A stretch of DNA of 64,000 nt from assembly GCA_036873755.1 (NCBI GenBank), contig JAVTVY010017392.1, positions 434,001-498,000 on the forward strand, in the 5' to 3' direction. Below, piece after piece: positions 35,341 to 46,227 of this stretch; the first letter of the stretch is position 1; every line of letters starts with the position of its first letter. Both the position numbers and the translations under genes were made by a program. The notes under the pieces are model-generated. The model worked only from the letters and a program-made list of their open reading frames with translations. It did no database searches and was not told the origin of the DNA. The stretch comes from Hanleya hanleyi. Taxonomy: Eukaryota > Mollusca > Polyplacophora > Lepidopleurida > Hanleyidae.

Positions 35341-37676
35341 GGCAACATTTCAAGGCGATAGGAAGACAAGCACAAGAGACCATCATGTGTTGGCGACAAT
35401 TCTTGACCATAACTGAATAATCAAGGTAATGGGAATAAATTCAGACAAAAACAGCTATTATAGTGTCGCATGCTTTCACTCTAGCGATAGTGAGGTAAGA
35501 AAATATAACAAATTTTGTGAAAGGATGGAATATTTCTCCATATAATATCCCTTTTATAAGTACATAAAAGACATATATTTATTCATGTATTAGTTCTCAT
35601 TACTAATATGTAGAAATAAGCGTGTAATTTTCTTCCACGTTCTCAGCAGAGGTCGAAATGCAAAGCGCACTCATAACTGCTACTGTGCCCCTTTTCGATG
35701 TGACACAGTGCGCCTTTGTGAAGAGGTAGAAAATCGCGCTGTACGACTTTTCGACGTGCTACCCAATTTTCCATGCACAATATGGATGTTATTTGTGCAC
35801 ATATCACTCTCCTTCTGAAATATGAATCGTCCAACAAAGGAAAGACAGTAGTGACAACATCGATGCCCCTTTCAGGGCAAAGATGATTGCCCAAAAATTT
35901 GTCACGATGCAAGACACCAATTTCTCTTGCATTTTACACTCATTCTCCTTCTTTTTCCTGGCTAAAAGCAGGTATACACTATGGAGAAGATAACTAATTT
36001 GGATCTCCTCTATACAGGTAAAATTATTGTGATTTCAGTTTGCCAGTGCCTTACATCACAACGAAACTTAATCATCTAATGTTTGGAACTGGCTACGACT
36101 TTCATGCATAACATGCAGATTTCATTGATCTAAACTTGGATTTTAGATGAAGTCAACGCATCCAGTCGGCATTTAAAATACGAAAACCTGTATACAAATT
36201 GCCTGTATAAGTATACAGATTGCCTGTATAACTTGAGCAAGTACGTCGACACCTAAGTTGTAATCGAGAAAACCACTGGATTGACAAGTACGGTACATTC
36301 CGAACTTGGAATTTAAGATAGAAGGCAATTTATATCCGAAAATGTATGCTTTCACAATCCAAATTAAACATTTTACAAAGGTGAAAATTCAAGATCCAAA
36401 ATTGTGCCAATATATCGAGATTGGCACGAGGTACGGCAATTTCCGAATTTGCTTCTGCAAGATATGGAAAAAATGTACCGGTAAATATAAATCATGTAAT
36501 TAAATTTTCATCCGGCGACACCGAAATTGAGAGAACACATTCCGTTCTGCACAACATATAACAAATTTGTTTTACATGCACGAAGAAATTACGAAATATA
36601 ACATTTTCGCCAATACCGGCATATAGAAATATTGAGATTGGCAAGAAATACGGTACCGCATATCCTGAACCTGGTGTTGCAGGATATTAAACAAAAATGT
36701 AAATTTATACATGTTTTAACAGGTAGAATTTGCGAGGACGCCCAAAATAAATATGCATTCATCAAAAGATGAAAATACATATACCCGTAAATTTAAACCT
36801 TCGATATTACTATGGCGTACCACCCAAAGGATGTGATTGGAGCTAGGAACATATGAAAAATATGACCTATGGAAAAAAATAGATTTTGATACAAATGTAT
36901 ACTCCAAGCCAGCGAGTATCATGATTTTCAGATAAGGCCGTGAATTGGTGTATAGTTACTTTCGTGCAATTCATACCCATGCAGGATTAGTGTTATGCTT
37001 TGTCTCAATAGATTGATCAAGTTCCAAGAGATTGTTCAAGTATGTAGCTGCGGACCGGGGCAAGTTCTGTTATGTTCGAATGTAAAATGAATATATTTAC
37101 AGAGAGAATTAGACGTCTTCACCTAAAATCAGCGATTTTGCAGTAATACTTCAGGGCCCTGTCCTTCGAGAACCGTGATACTCAATGTCTTGGAATTATT
37201 CTGTGTATAACAAAATGTGGATATTTATGCCAGTCAAAATGTTTCTTTAATAGGTAATATTTTATTTTTGGGAAGGATTATTTTTGGCACCTCAAACTGG
37301 GGACGATTTCTGGCGCGTCCTTAACGTCAATATTTCGTACATACTGAGACATTGGCAAGGAATACAATTTGTAAAAAAAAAAAAAAAAAAAAAAATACTA
37401 CACCGGCCGGGTACAGTCTGCATGATAATTTTTGAATCACTTCTTTGTTCCTTTTGTAAGCACTGTAGTTTTGGTATATTCAGAATTTGCAATGATATAA
37501 AAAACAAAATCCAAATCTCAAAAGCAAAGCAACTTGTCAGTCTAGATGTTGTATTTTACATTATTGCGGTCGTACGACATAGACGATCTCCACTGGAACA
37601 TTTTGAGACACTTGGTGTACCTACACGCTTAAAACTAAAGTGTTGAAACTTATTCGTAAAGTGTTGAAATAACCCT
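35341..37676. other. Non-coding; weak diverged repeats
   Basis: A block like ATTGAGATTGGCA-GA--TACGG recurs near 36416, 36631 and, more weakly, 37343, suggesting old tandem repeats. An A-run lies at 37374-37396. The frames present (up to 120 codons) overlap the A-run or show no motif. Confidence 0.5.
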
Positions 37677-37680
37677 TTAA

Positions 37681-38399
37681 GTGTGTCCACAGGTACTGCT
37701 CTTTAAAGTGATCGTAAGTCAAGTAAAGTTCCCATCAAATAAATCAAGTAAAGTTTTCATCAAATGAGAGACCATTGCAAACAGTGTGGGAAAATATTTA
37801 TTTTATTTTTTACGATTTTATTACACAGAGTAAACTGCAAGTAAAGCATGGTATTCTATGGTGGTCTGTTGCAATCATATTTAGGTCCAGTGACGTCACA
37901 CTGCCTTAATACATATATTTCGAACTTTGTATGCACTTTCCATTGCTTGATTCAAGCTTAAGGTGTGTATACTTTGAGTTTCAACACAGACTCACTGTTC
38001 CAATGTGCATGTTTCACCAAAATCTGGGAGTTGGCGACTCAGAGTGTCAAGCCAATTTGAATCTTGCATTTAATTTCCCAGATTTTGGAACATGCACATT
38101 GGAACAGTGAGTCTGTGTTGAAACTCAAAGTATACATACCTTAAGCTTGAATCAAGCACTGGAAAGTGCACACAAAGTTTGAAATACATGTATTAAGGCA
38201 GTGTGACGTCACTGGACCTAAATATGATTGCAACAGACCACCGTAGAATACCATGATTTAATTGCAGTTTACTCTGTGTAATAAAATCGTAAAAAATTTA
38301 AATAAATATTTTCCGACACTGCTCGCAGTGGTCTTTCATTTGATGGAAACTTTACTTTAAGGTTTACGATCACTTTAAGTGTTGTCCCTGTCGACACAC
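37681..38399. mobile_element. Foldback DNA element with TTAA boundaries
   Basis: Two arms of about 330 bp pair along their length around a centre near 38050; for example GACGTCACACTGCCTTAATA (about 37891) pairs with the block near 38188. Ends read GTGTGTCCACAGG at the left and CCCTGTCGACACAC at the right. TTAA stands directly outside each end (37677-37680 and 38400-38403), the target used by piggyBac and Kolobok transposons. No transposase is present. Arms have diverged by scattered substitutions and short indels near the loop and near 37735-37770. Confidence 0.8.
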
Positions 38400-38435
38400 T
38401 TAACGTATGGCAATCCAAAGTGCTTTTTATTCCGA

Positions 38436-38690
38436 ATTTCCGATATCGGAAATTCTATTTCCGATATCGGAAATTGAATTCCCGATATCGGAAATTCTAA
38501 TTTTCGATATCAGAAATAGAATTTCCGATATCGGGAATTCAATTTCCGATATTGGAAATAGAATTTCCCATATCAGAAATTGTCACTGACTTTCCGATAT
38601 CGAAAATGAAAGCTCTGGAAGCTTTACGAAAACTAGAATTGCAATTTCCGATATCGGAAATTCAGTGACAATTTCCGATATCGGTACGAT
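38436..38690. repeat. Array of ~18-bp perfect and near-perfect palindromes centred on GATATC
   Basis: AATTTCCGATATCGGAAATT, or variants with one or two changes, occurs about seven times between 38436 and 38582 and again near 38593, 38645 and 38671. Each copy is itself a palindrome, so either strand can form small hairpins. Part of it is read through by the zinc-finger frame on the minus strand as repeated P-I-S-E-I. Confidence 0.9.
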
Positions 38691-38901
38691 TCCGTACGAT
38701 GCTTCAGTATGTACGCCCCTGTGCCGCTGGAGGTTGAACCTCCATTTGGTAAAAAAGTTACATTTATGGCAGTGAAATACATGTATGTTAGGCTTTGCGA
38801 GCTTTGCGGATTTCCTCGGGGATCTTCCGCGGACTGGTTGTGGGCCTACGAATATTTCTTGGAATGATTCTTCCTCTGGTATTCTTAAAACAATTTGAAA
38901 A
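38583..38901 (-). CDS. Exon with one C2H2 zinc finger, C-terminal to a basic linker
   Basis: A good splice acceptor (TTTCATTTTCTATGTCTTATAG) ends at 38902 on the minus strand. The frame then reads through a linker rich in S, R and K and reaches FHCHKCNFFTKWRFNLQRH, with Cys at about 38771 and 38762 and His at about 38723 and 38711. This gives C-x2-C-x12-H-x3-H, a complete C2H2 finger expected to bind zinc and usually DNA. After the finger the frame runs into the palindrome array and stops at 38583 (TGA). It may be the last, possibly alternative, exon of a zinc-finger transcription factor whose other exons lie at higher coordinates. A lone finger could also be a captured or decaying exon, and the repeat-derived tail suggests recent change of the 3' end. 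I cannot name the gene. Confidence 0.55.
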
Positions 38902-39008
38902 CTATAAGACATAGAAAATGAAACGGATCATGGCGCCGTAGTGTGGGTTCTGAGATATGAAACCCACTGGAATAATTAAGTCATTATTCGGCCCTACACA
39001 TGAACACT

Positions 39009-39890
39009 AAAGTCTGTCCATTTTAATTAGTCGTCTACTTTGGAGCTTGTCAAAAATCAATAGATGTCTTTGCATAAATTTTCTTTTTTGCAGCATGTAG
39101 AACAAACTGGACTCTACAAAATGAATACCATTGCTCCTTGATATCGATAATATATCACGCTTGAAATAACTTTGTGATTCTCCCCATATAAAACTGCAGT
39201 ACAGTTGTTTCATGTGCCGGGCCTCAATTACATAGAGAGACGTCATAATGTATTCATGTTTACTAGCACGAAGGTCAACAATGCCGTGTACGGTCATAGA
39301 GGTGTGTGCGTTTTATCATTCAGCAATTTCACTGGGCATGGTATATAAGCACAGGCCCGCAAAACAAGAGTTTTGGGGGTGTGGGCGGTGGTATTAGGGT
39401 GAAGTGTCGAAATATGGGTTCTCTATATATAACCCCATGCTTTATATCAACATATGTTGATTTATATAAAGCATGGGGTTATATATAGAGAACCCATATT
39501 TCGACACTTCACCCTAATACCACCGCCCACACCCCCCCCCCCCCCCAAAAGTCTTGTTTCGCGGGCCTGTATATATAAGCGACACTTCAACGGACCGCCT
39601 GTTATTACTTAATACGGAATCAATGACCTTTGTGCCAGTGAGTATGAATACATTATGACGCCTCTCTATGTAATTGAGGCCCGGTACATGAAACAAATGT
39701 ACTGGAGTTTTGTATGGGGAGAATCACAGTTATTTCAAGCGTGATATATTATCGATATCAAGTAGTAATGGTAGTCATTTTGTAGAGTTCAATTTGTTCT
39801 ACACCTTGCAAAAAAGAAAATTTATGCGGAGTTAACTGCTGATTTTTGACAAGCTCCAAAGTAGACGACTAATTAAAATGGACAGACTTT
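39009..39890. mobile_element. Large foldback element (two ~440-bp arms, almost no loop)
   Basis: It starts AAAGTCTGTCCATTTTAATT and ends with the complement, AATTAAAATGGACAGACTTT. The centre is the palindrome TCAACATATGTTGA at 39447-39460. The inner ~100 bp on each side are nearly identical; the outer parts carry indels (for example ~40 bp around 39590). No target duplication is obvious. No coding sequence: frames inside are mirror images of one another. Confidence 0.85.
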
Positions 39891-39899
39891 GATATCAGT

Positions 39900-41625
39900 G
39901 CCGATTAGACATTGCTATAGTACATGTGCACAGTAATTGCACTTCGCTTTTTACTATGCACGCCAAAAATGCGCACAGGAACTCATCAAAAACTCGCACA
40001 GTCGAAGAAATCCCCTCGACAAAAATACGGACAGTCTCATTTCAGGACATGAACATTTGTTTCTAAATATTCGCCTCTTAATACTTATATTTATCTCCTC
40101 TGTACCATGCAGTCATATTTGATTAACTACCATTCTAGTTTTTTATAATATACAGACCAAAATGTGAAATCCTATACCACAAGAACAATCAACTTCTTAA
40201 TTGTAAAATTCGACAGAGTTTTGATAAATTTCTAACATGAACACGATTATGATGAAAACGAGATGATCTATGGAGTTGAATTTGACACAGGATCTGCCAA
40301 AATAAATCTAGAACATTATATCATTCAGTTTCTTCCATAAAGTGACGTGTAACACGCAGAAAATTGTAAAATGCTCAACCTCCATCTCAGCACACGTGTC
40401 GACTCGGTGCGATCACATCAAAAATGGGCACAGATGGCTCGTCATAAATAAATCCCAGCCGGACAGGGTTGTACACTGTGTAATATACGCTAGGAGATTA
40501 TACGAGAAGTTCAGTTGTTTGCTTTTCTTCTAATTTGATGGCTCACACCAGAAGGGCATGATATTGTTTGCTATTTTCTTCTGTTGCACACATAAAAATC
40601 TCCAAATCCATAATCTATCAGTATCAGGTCTCTTCAAAATGTACATGCTGACACACTCATCATTAGTCTCAAGTTTAGCGCCTCTTGCTGACAAGCATAG
40701 GTGGCTGTTTATAATACACAACCAACTCTGACGACCAACACATACTACACTGGCTTTCATTATCTGCCAGAGGCATAGTGGAGCGAGAATGCAGACGATG
40801 TTACCATATGAGTTTTACACTGTATTACATGGGAGTATTATTTATCATGCCTTATACCATGTTAACATATTTGTTAACTCCTCTTTACATGCATCACACA
40901 TCTCAGTAATGCAGTGCCCATGCGTATTCTCCATTTGGTCAGCATACAAGTACAATTCAATTCTGAAAGTAAACAGAAATATTTTAGATAAATTGGGAAA
41001 CTGGTAATAAGTACATGTATTCCTTTCCTTTGAAATAGTACCAGATTTTAAAATAAAGAAAAATCTCTCTTTTTCAGTCAGAATAGCAATCATCTCATAA
41101 TACTGCTCAACAATGTTCAAGCAAGAAATTTCCAGTAATAGAATGATTGAATTAAATGCCTTTTCAATCAAAATAGCATTCATTTCATACTATCATGACT
41201 ATTGCTGATCAACAATGTTCAAGCACTAAATTTCAGATATAAATGGTATGATATAACTGAACTGATATGTAACTAAATTCCATAAAATTTGAATACAGGA
41301 AATATATGGCAATCTAGGAAGATAAATCCACATTCTACATTTGGCTAAAGATATAAAGTCCCTGCTCACCTTTCATGAACTTAATACATATACCGGTACT
41401 GAAACCTAAATTATTAGTCTCTAAATGCCTGCATAAAATCCGCCTTTTGCACTTCAAATTCTTGGACAAAGGATTCACGCCAACAGGTACACTGATGCGT
41501 GACTCCTGCATAAATTTGTGGTTCACACTAGTCCTCTATTCTTATGGCTTCATTTTTAATCAGTGGTATATGAATGGACTATTTTTGACTTGCAGTTGCA
41601 AAAGGTATCATCAATGTATTAAATC
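39900..41625. other. Non-coding, no gene recognised
   Basis: AT-rich. A ~100-bp block with CAATGTTCAAGCA-AAATTTC recurs near 41110 and 41213, a weak tandem repeat. No conserved reading frame. Confidence 0.5.
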
Positions 41626-41630
41626 ATAAT

Positions 41631-41917
41631 CAGGGGCAAATACAGGCCTGTTTTGCTACCCTTTAAAGGTGCCCAAATTACAGCTTGTCTCCAAAAAGCC
41701 CAAATTACAGACTTTTTGATTTCTTCCAGGATTGAAAAAGAATTGACCAGGTAACATCTGCACATTCTGTGTTCTGTTCAGATCAAGAAAAATCAGTTTG
41801 AAGACTTTGTGAACAATCCAGGGTCTCCCAACATGTAATTCCACTCAAGGACCTAAATTTAGCCCAAATTAGAGGGCTGGAAAGGGTGCCCAAATTAGAA
41901 AACTGTATTTGCTCCTG
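41631..41917. mobile_element. 287-bp MITE with 5-bp target duplication ATAAT
   Basis: Terminal inverted repeats are CAGGGGCAAATACAG and CTGTATTTGCTCCTG (one mismatch). ATAAT flanks both ends (41626-41630 and 41918-41922). The internal phrase GCCCAAATTA recurs four or more times. The TIR is of hAT appearance, but the duplication is 5 bp, as for the element at 11061-12245. Confidence 0.85.
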
Positions 41918-41922
41918 ATAAT

Positions 41923-43150
41923 GGTCATGATACATTTCTTGGAATAGATATTTGATGCATATTTACAATATTTACACCATCAATAGTTAAAAATCTGCCC
42001 TATGCTGTAGATATAGGCTGGAGCGGAAGATGAAGAATCACAATGATGCACCGGAAGTGACGCTGGTGCGAATCTATCCTACCTATATGTATCAAAGTGT
42101 AAACTTTTTATATGATTAGTAAAATAGCATCATCAGCATGGAGGACGAAGTTTTGTCCTGCAGTGAAGTCATCAACCAAGAAGATCTCCCTATATCCATG
42201 TCATTACTATAGGCATGGTTCAGCTAACTTCTTTTAGGAAGGGGGTTGGGTGTACTTCATGGAAGTGTTTTTGATCAGGTCTGAGCCAGGTGCCCCCACC
42301 AATAAAAATCTAAATCTAGTTATAGGATTCAATTTCAAAGGGGATTTATCCATGCCAACTGTAGGTTCTTTCGGGTGTCCGGTGGATGGTCAGATATTCT
42401 AAAACTCCCCCCCCCCACCGCCATTAGATGGGCCTACATGTAGTCCCAGTCGATCTACGTTCAAGATTGGACTATAGGTGGATCTACATTAAGGGGCAAG
42501 GAATATTTTCTTGTTCTTGGGCAATTTTCTATTTCTCATCGTGTTTTTCAGTTTCATTCTCAGATAATTCTAGAAGCCAAAACTTAAAGACATTTATTAT
42601 TGTGATTTGTCAGCTGGGTTACCGGTATACTGATTACTCATAAATAATTATCCTTGTTATCAAACTACAAATCTCTCACCCTGATAAACAGTTGATAAAA
42701 AGCTTTGTGCCTTCGCATTGGTCATTGAACATGTATGCCAAGTCTCGCATCGATTGGTTCAGTGGGTCCAGACCTTATAAGGTTTTCATATCAATCTTGA
42801 CGGCCGCCGGGGCTTTCGACCAATCGACTTTGGTCATTTTTGGGGAACTTTTTCAGGAAACAAAATTACATAAAAGATATCTTTTTAATATCTGAAAATA
42901 GTAAGGGGTGGAGGGGGGGGGGGATATGTCCAGAGAGGAATATGTCCAGGAAGGAATATGGAGAGGGAGGGAATAATAGAGGGAGGGAATAATAGGGGGG
43001 GGGGGGGATGTCCTACAAGCATCAGACTTGCCCTGAAAACGTGTGAATCCCCAGGTAAGCTGCTAAGCTCGACGTTAGGGCGAGTTGGGTGTGCATGGGC
43101 GGGGGAGGGGAGGGGGTACAAATTATACAATGGGTGACAGCCTTTCTTTT
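41923..43150. other. Non-coding with G-rich tracts
   Basis: G-runs at 42910-43006 and 43100-43112, including short GAGGGAGGGAATAATAG repeats, could form G-quadruplexes. No gene recognised. Confidence 0.5.
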
Positions 43151-43216
43151 ATTATTTGGATGTTCGCTTGCGCTTAAACCGACCCCCTGCTATAAATTTT
43201 AGAGTGATGGAATTAT

Positions 43217-43609
43217 TTACCTGCCTGTCATAGCGGGTGGAATATTTGCCGTATACGGAAAATCGGCACAGGCAGGTGCTTCTTGATGTTGTTGTTGTGC
43301 CGATTGCGTTCGTTTTCTGTTCCTGAGTTTCAATGCCTTTGTAGATCGGGATGTTCTCTCTTTTGGATTGTTGAGCTTGATATCTCGAGCGCATGGCTCA
43401 AGTCTTTGAATCAGCATACCCAGAACCGACATCGGACTTCCAAAATATGAAATAAATCGGTTTGACGGAGCTGAAGATGTGGTGAGTGTTTTTTTTCTGT
43501 CAGCCAGACAGCGTGGTTCAATCAAGGGCCGTAACTCGTAATTCACTCCATCCCCCCAAAAATCCCAATTTGAAAGCGGACGCGCACGTAACTCCAAACT
43601 GACGACCAT
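43217..43609 (-). CDS. Possible first coding exon, unknown protein
   Basis: On the minus strand an ATG at 43607-43609 opens 130 codons that end near a possible donor, CAG|GTAAAT, at about 43221; the frame stops just beyond. The stretch has more CpG than its surroundings. The product begins MVVSLELRARPLSNWDFWG and becomes very basic further on (NPKERTSRSTKALKLRNRKR) with a short Gln run after it. No domain is recognised. It could be the 5' exon of a host gene whose later exons lie at lower coordinates, or a chance frame in a CpG-rich promoter; a shadow frame overlaps it. Confidence 0.3.
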   Translation of the reverse strand: MVVSLELRARPLSNWDFWGDGVNYELRPLIEPRCLADRKKTLTTSSAPSNRFISYFGSPMSVLGMLIQRLEPCARDIKLNNPKERTSRSTKALKLRNRKRTQSAQQQHQEAPACADFPYTANIPPAMTGR

Positions 43610-43659
43610 CTTTACCTCCGATTAACAAAGAGTTCTTTTTATTTTCCTAAATTTTTAAT

Positions 43660-43985
43660 GTTAACAATATTTGTCCATTTTAAAATGGTACAATGATGGT
43701 GCAATATACCGAGGATGGCTATTCTTACCCTCAAACAAACGAGAGCCAATGTAGGACCGACATTGGAACAATCCAAACCGTATACATTTTGGACCGACAG
43801 CCGTCGCCGATGATGTACCAATATATAATGTTACATCGTCGGCAACATCAAATGGTACCATGATGGTCCAACATAAATTGTTACATTGCTGTAACACTCA
43901 CTGGTACACGAATGTTCCACTATATATCGGTGTCATATTGTGGAGAAAACGCGTGTGTAGTATTCCGACAAAAATAATGTCATCA
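43660..43985 (-). repeat. Second copy of the ACTACACACGCGTTTTC repeat family
   Basis: It is oriented opposite to 22262-22560. The shared end is GAAAACGCGTGTGTAGTAT (about 43946). The interior again shows words of the type GGTACCATGATGGTCC, GGACCGACATTGG and ATGATGTACCAAT. No coding content. Confidence 0.6.
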
Positions 43986-44159
43986 AACTATTATTAATTA
44001 CTATAAAGGAATATATTGTAGGTGATTCAGCATGTGTGTGTGTATATATACAATGTACACTGCATCTCATGCCTAATCGTAGGTTAGTAAGAGAGATATA
44101 TAAAATAAGAAATTACAATATGAGGGTATCGGGTCGGGCAATGCATTAAATATGTGTAG

Positions 44160-44580
44160 TATGATATAAGCTCCCAGAACATATCAGGATATGAGGTCGA
44201 AGGAAGTTTAGTTCAGGGGACAGAGGGTGGAGCTCGGTGCCCCGGGGGGTGGAGACATGCTCCTGAAGGTAGTGGATGAGTTTAGTAAGTATACCATGAG
44301 GTAAGCTCCCGGAATATATGAAGGTATAGTGTTGGGTGAAGCTTAGTTTAGAAGATAACGGGTAGGATTCGGTGCCCCGGGGGTGAGGACGTCCTCCCCG
44401 AGGGTAGTGGATGGATTTAATAAGTCTAGCATAAAGAAAGTTCCTGGAATATAATAATTAAGAGATAGAGGGTGTGGTTTGGTGCCCCAGGGTCAGGACA
44501 TGCTCCCGGGATTGGCGGATGGATTGAATAAGGGTAACATGATGTGTGTACTCGGAAAATATGAGGGTTCGGAGACTGGA
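44160..44580. repeat. ~145-bp tandem repeat (about 3 units)
   Basis: Each unit contains TCGGTGCCCCGGGGG (or GGTTTGGTGCCCCAGGG), a GACATGCTCC block, GGTAGTGGATG-ATTTA-TAAG and a CTCCCGGAATATATGA block. Starts are near 44160, 44300 and 44432. Units have drifted considerably. Confidence 0.75.
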
Positions 44581-44589
44581 GCGGATCTT

Positions 44590-46220
44590 AGCTCCAATGA
44601 AGCTGGGGACAGGAAACATTTTTTAAGTCCAAAACTTTAACATTTACTTTAACCTACATACATATAGATAGACAGACAGACAGACAGATAGACACCATTG
44701 TGGCACCTATATCGAGCTTTCCGGAGCCAAGGTTACGGGGTCGGTAAAAATGAACAAGCCCCGATGTGTATTCCGTGTCATGAGAAACTCACAGTGAAAC
44801 ATTTTGATCGATTGTAAGAAATTCTCTTCAACAAGCAGCTACTTCAGAAGATCTGTCTGGTCAGGTAACAGAAGATTAGATTGTAGGTTGTTTGAGAGAA
44901 ATCGTGTTGTTACATAAAGTTTAATGTATATACAGTTTTTAATGTGTTGTGCTGGTTCCTTATAGATTGTTTGATTTTTTTTTTTTTGATCGTCGTTATA
45001 TAGCTGAAATATTGCTACGCGTCCCTGGAGGGAGCATTTCGACCCCTAATCATTTTTCTTACCCATTGAGCTAGAGGGCTGACACTTAGCACACCATACC
45101 CTTGGGTCAAGCTCTACCAGAAAATGTAAAAAAAAAATCCAAGATGGCTGCTTTGATGACGTCACAATGAAGGCATTTTTGAGAAGGCATTACATATATT
45201 TCGTCGATTTTTCAGTCAGATTTTTCGAATTTTGTATTTGTGAAATTTCTCAATATTAATCTGACGTGATATAAAATAGGTTTTGCCCACTATTTCTCGC
45301 GGAAACGAAGAAATTTGAAGAAAAGCGACGAAAACATCATTTTTCTGGTATCCCACATGGCCGCCATTTTGAATTTACTCACGAATCTCTGCTCGTGGGA
45401 TTATGCAAATAGGCTCAAAATGACCTCAATGTCATAAACTACAAACTCTCGAAGTGTCATCTCTCATTTGTTTGTCGTTCCGGGATAGCGCAGAAAGTTT
45501 GACCCCCCTCCTCCCTCGATAGGGCTAAACAATAATTCTCTCTGTCGAAACATAAATTAATTTATACCATTCCTTATTTAATGAAAGAATCGTACGAGCA
45601 AACCAAATTGGCTGTGAAGACTGGCTTTAGATACAAGATGTATTCATACGGTATAAGTCTTGCAGAAGGTTATCAATGTTTCACCGGTTTTGGGGGTTTT
45701 TTTTTTTAACTGGCCTAAATGATAGTATTCGTTTGAGGACCTGTCAACACAGTAGTGAACGGAGTGGACAAGGCTTTCGCATCAGGAAACTTTAGTCTGG
45801 ACACGGGGTAAATCGGAGCTCCCAGCAAAGAAGGAACTGTCGTGGGAAGCCTGTCTGTATAGAACACTGCTGTTTTAGTTGAATAACAAAAGATGACAAT
45901 GGCATCGTGCGAAGGTCTAACGACATCCGATTTGGAGTGTGCACTCGACTGAAGAGAAACTTTGATGAATATAGTTTAGTGAAAAACAGGAATAAGATAC
46001 GAGAATTCATCCGCTATCTTGTGATGAATTAGTCAGCTGAAATTCTTCAGAAAATTTCAAAGAACGTCATCACATACTGCGGTTATGATTCGCTAAGATG
46101 GCAAGTTAAGCAAAGTGAATCCACGGCAAATGTGAGAAATGTCCTAACAGTATACCAAGTTATGATGAATAAACAAACAAATGTTCACCCCGTCATTGAA
46201 GCAACCGCAGTATTTCTCTT
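44590..46220. other. Non-coding; SINE-like fragment and a cluster of regulatory-type words
   Basis: GATCGTCGTTATATAGCTGA at 44989 matches GATCGTCGGTATATAG at 7554 and its paralogue at 12820; on the other strand it resembles the conserved block of the molluscan SINE at 24988. CAGACAGACAGACAGATAGA lies near 44674. No gene is recognised. Confidence 0.5.
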
Positions 46221-46227
46221 TTTTGTC

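Noticed and set aside
37284..37646. 120-codon frame
   Set aside because: It reads through an A-run as a string of Lys and has no recognisable feature on either side.
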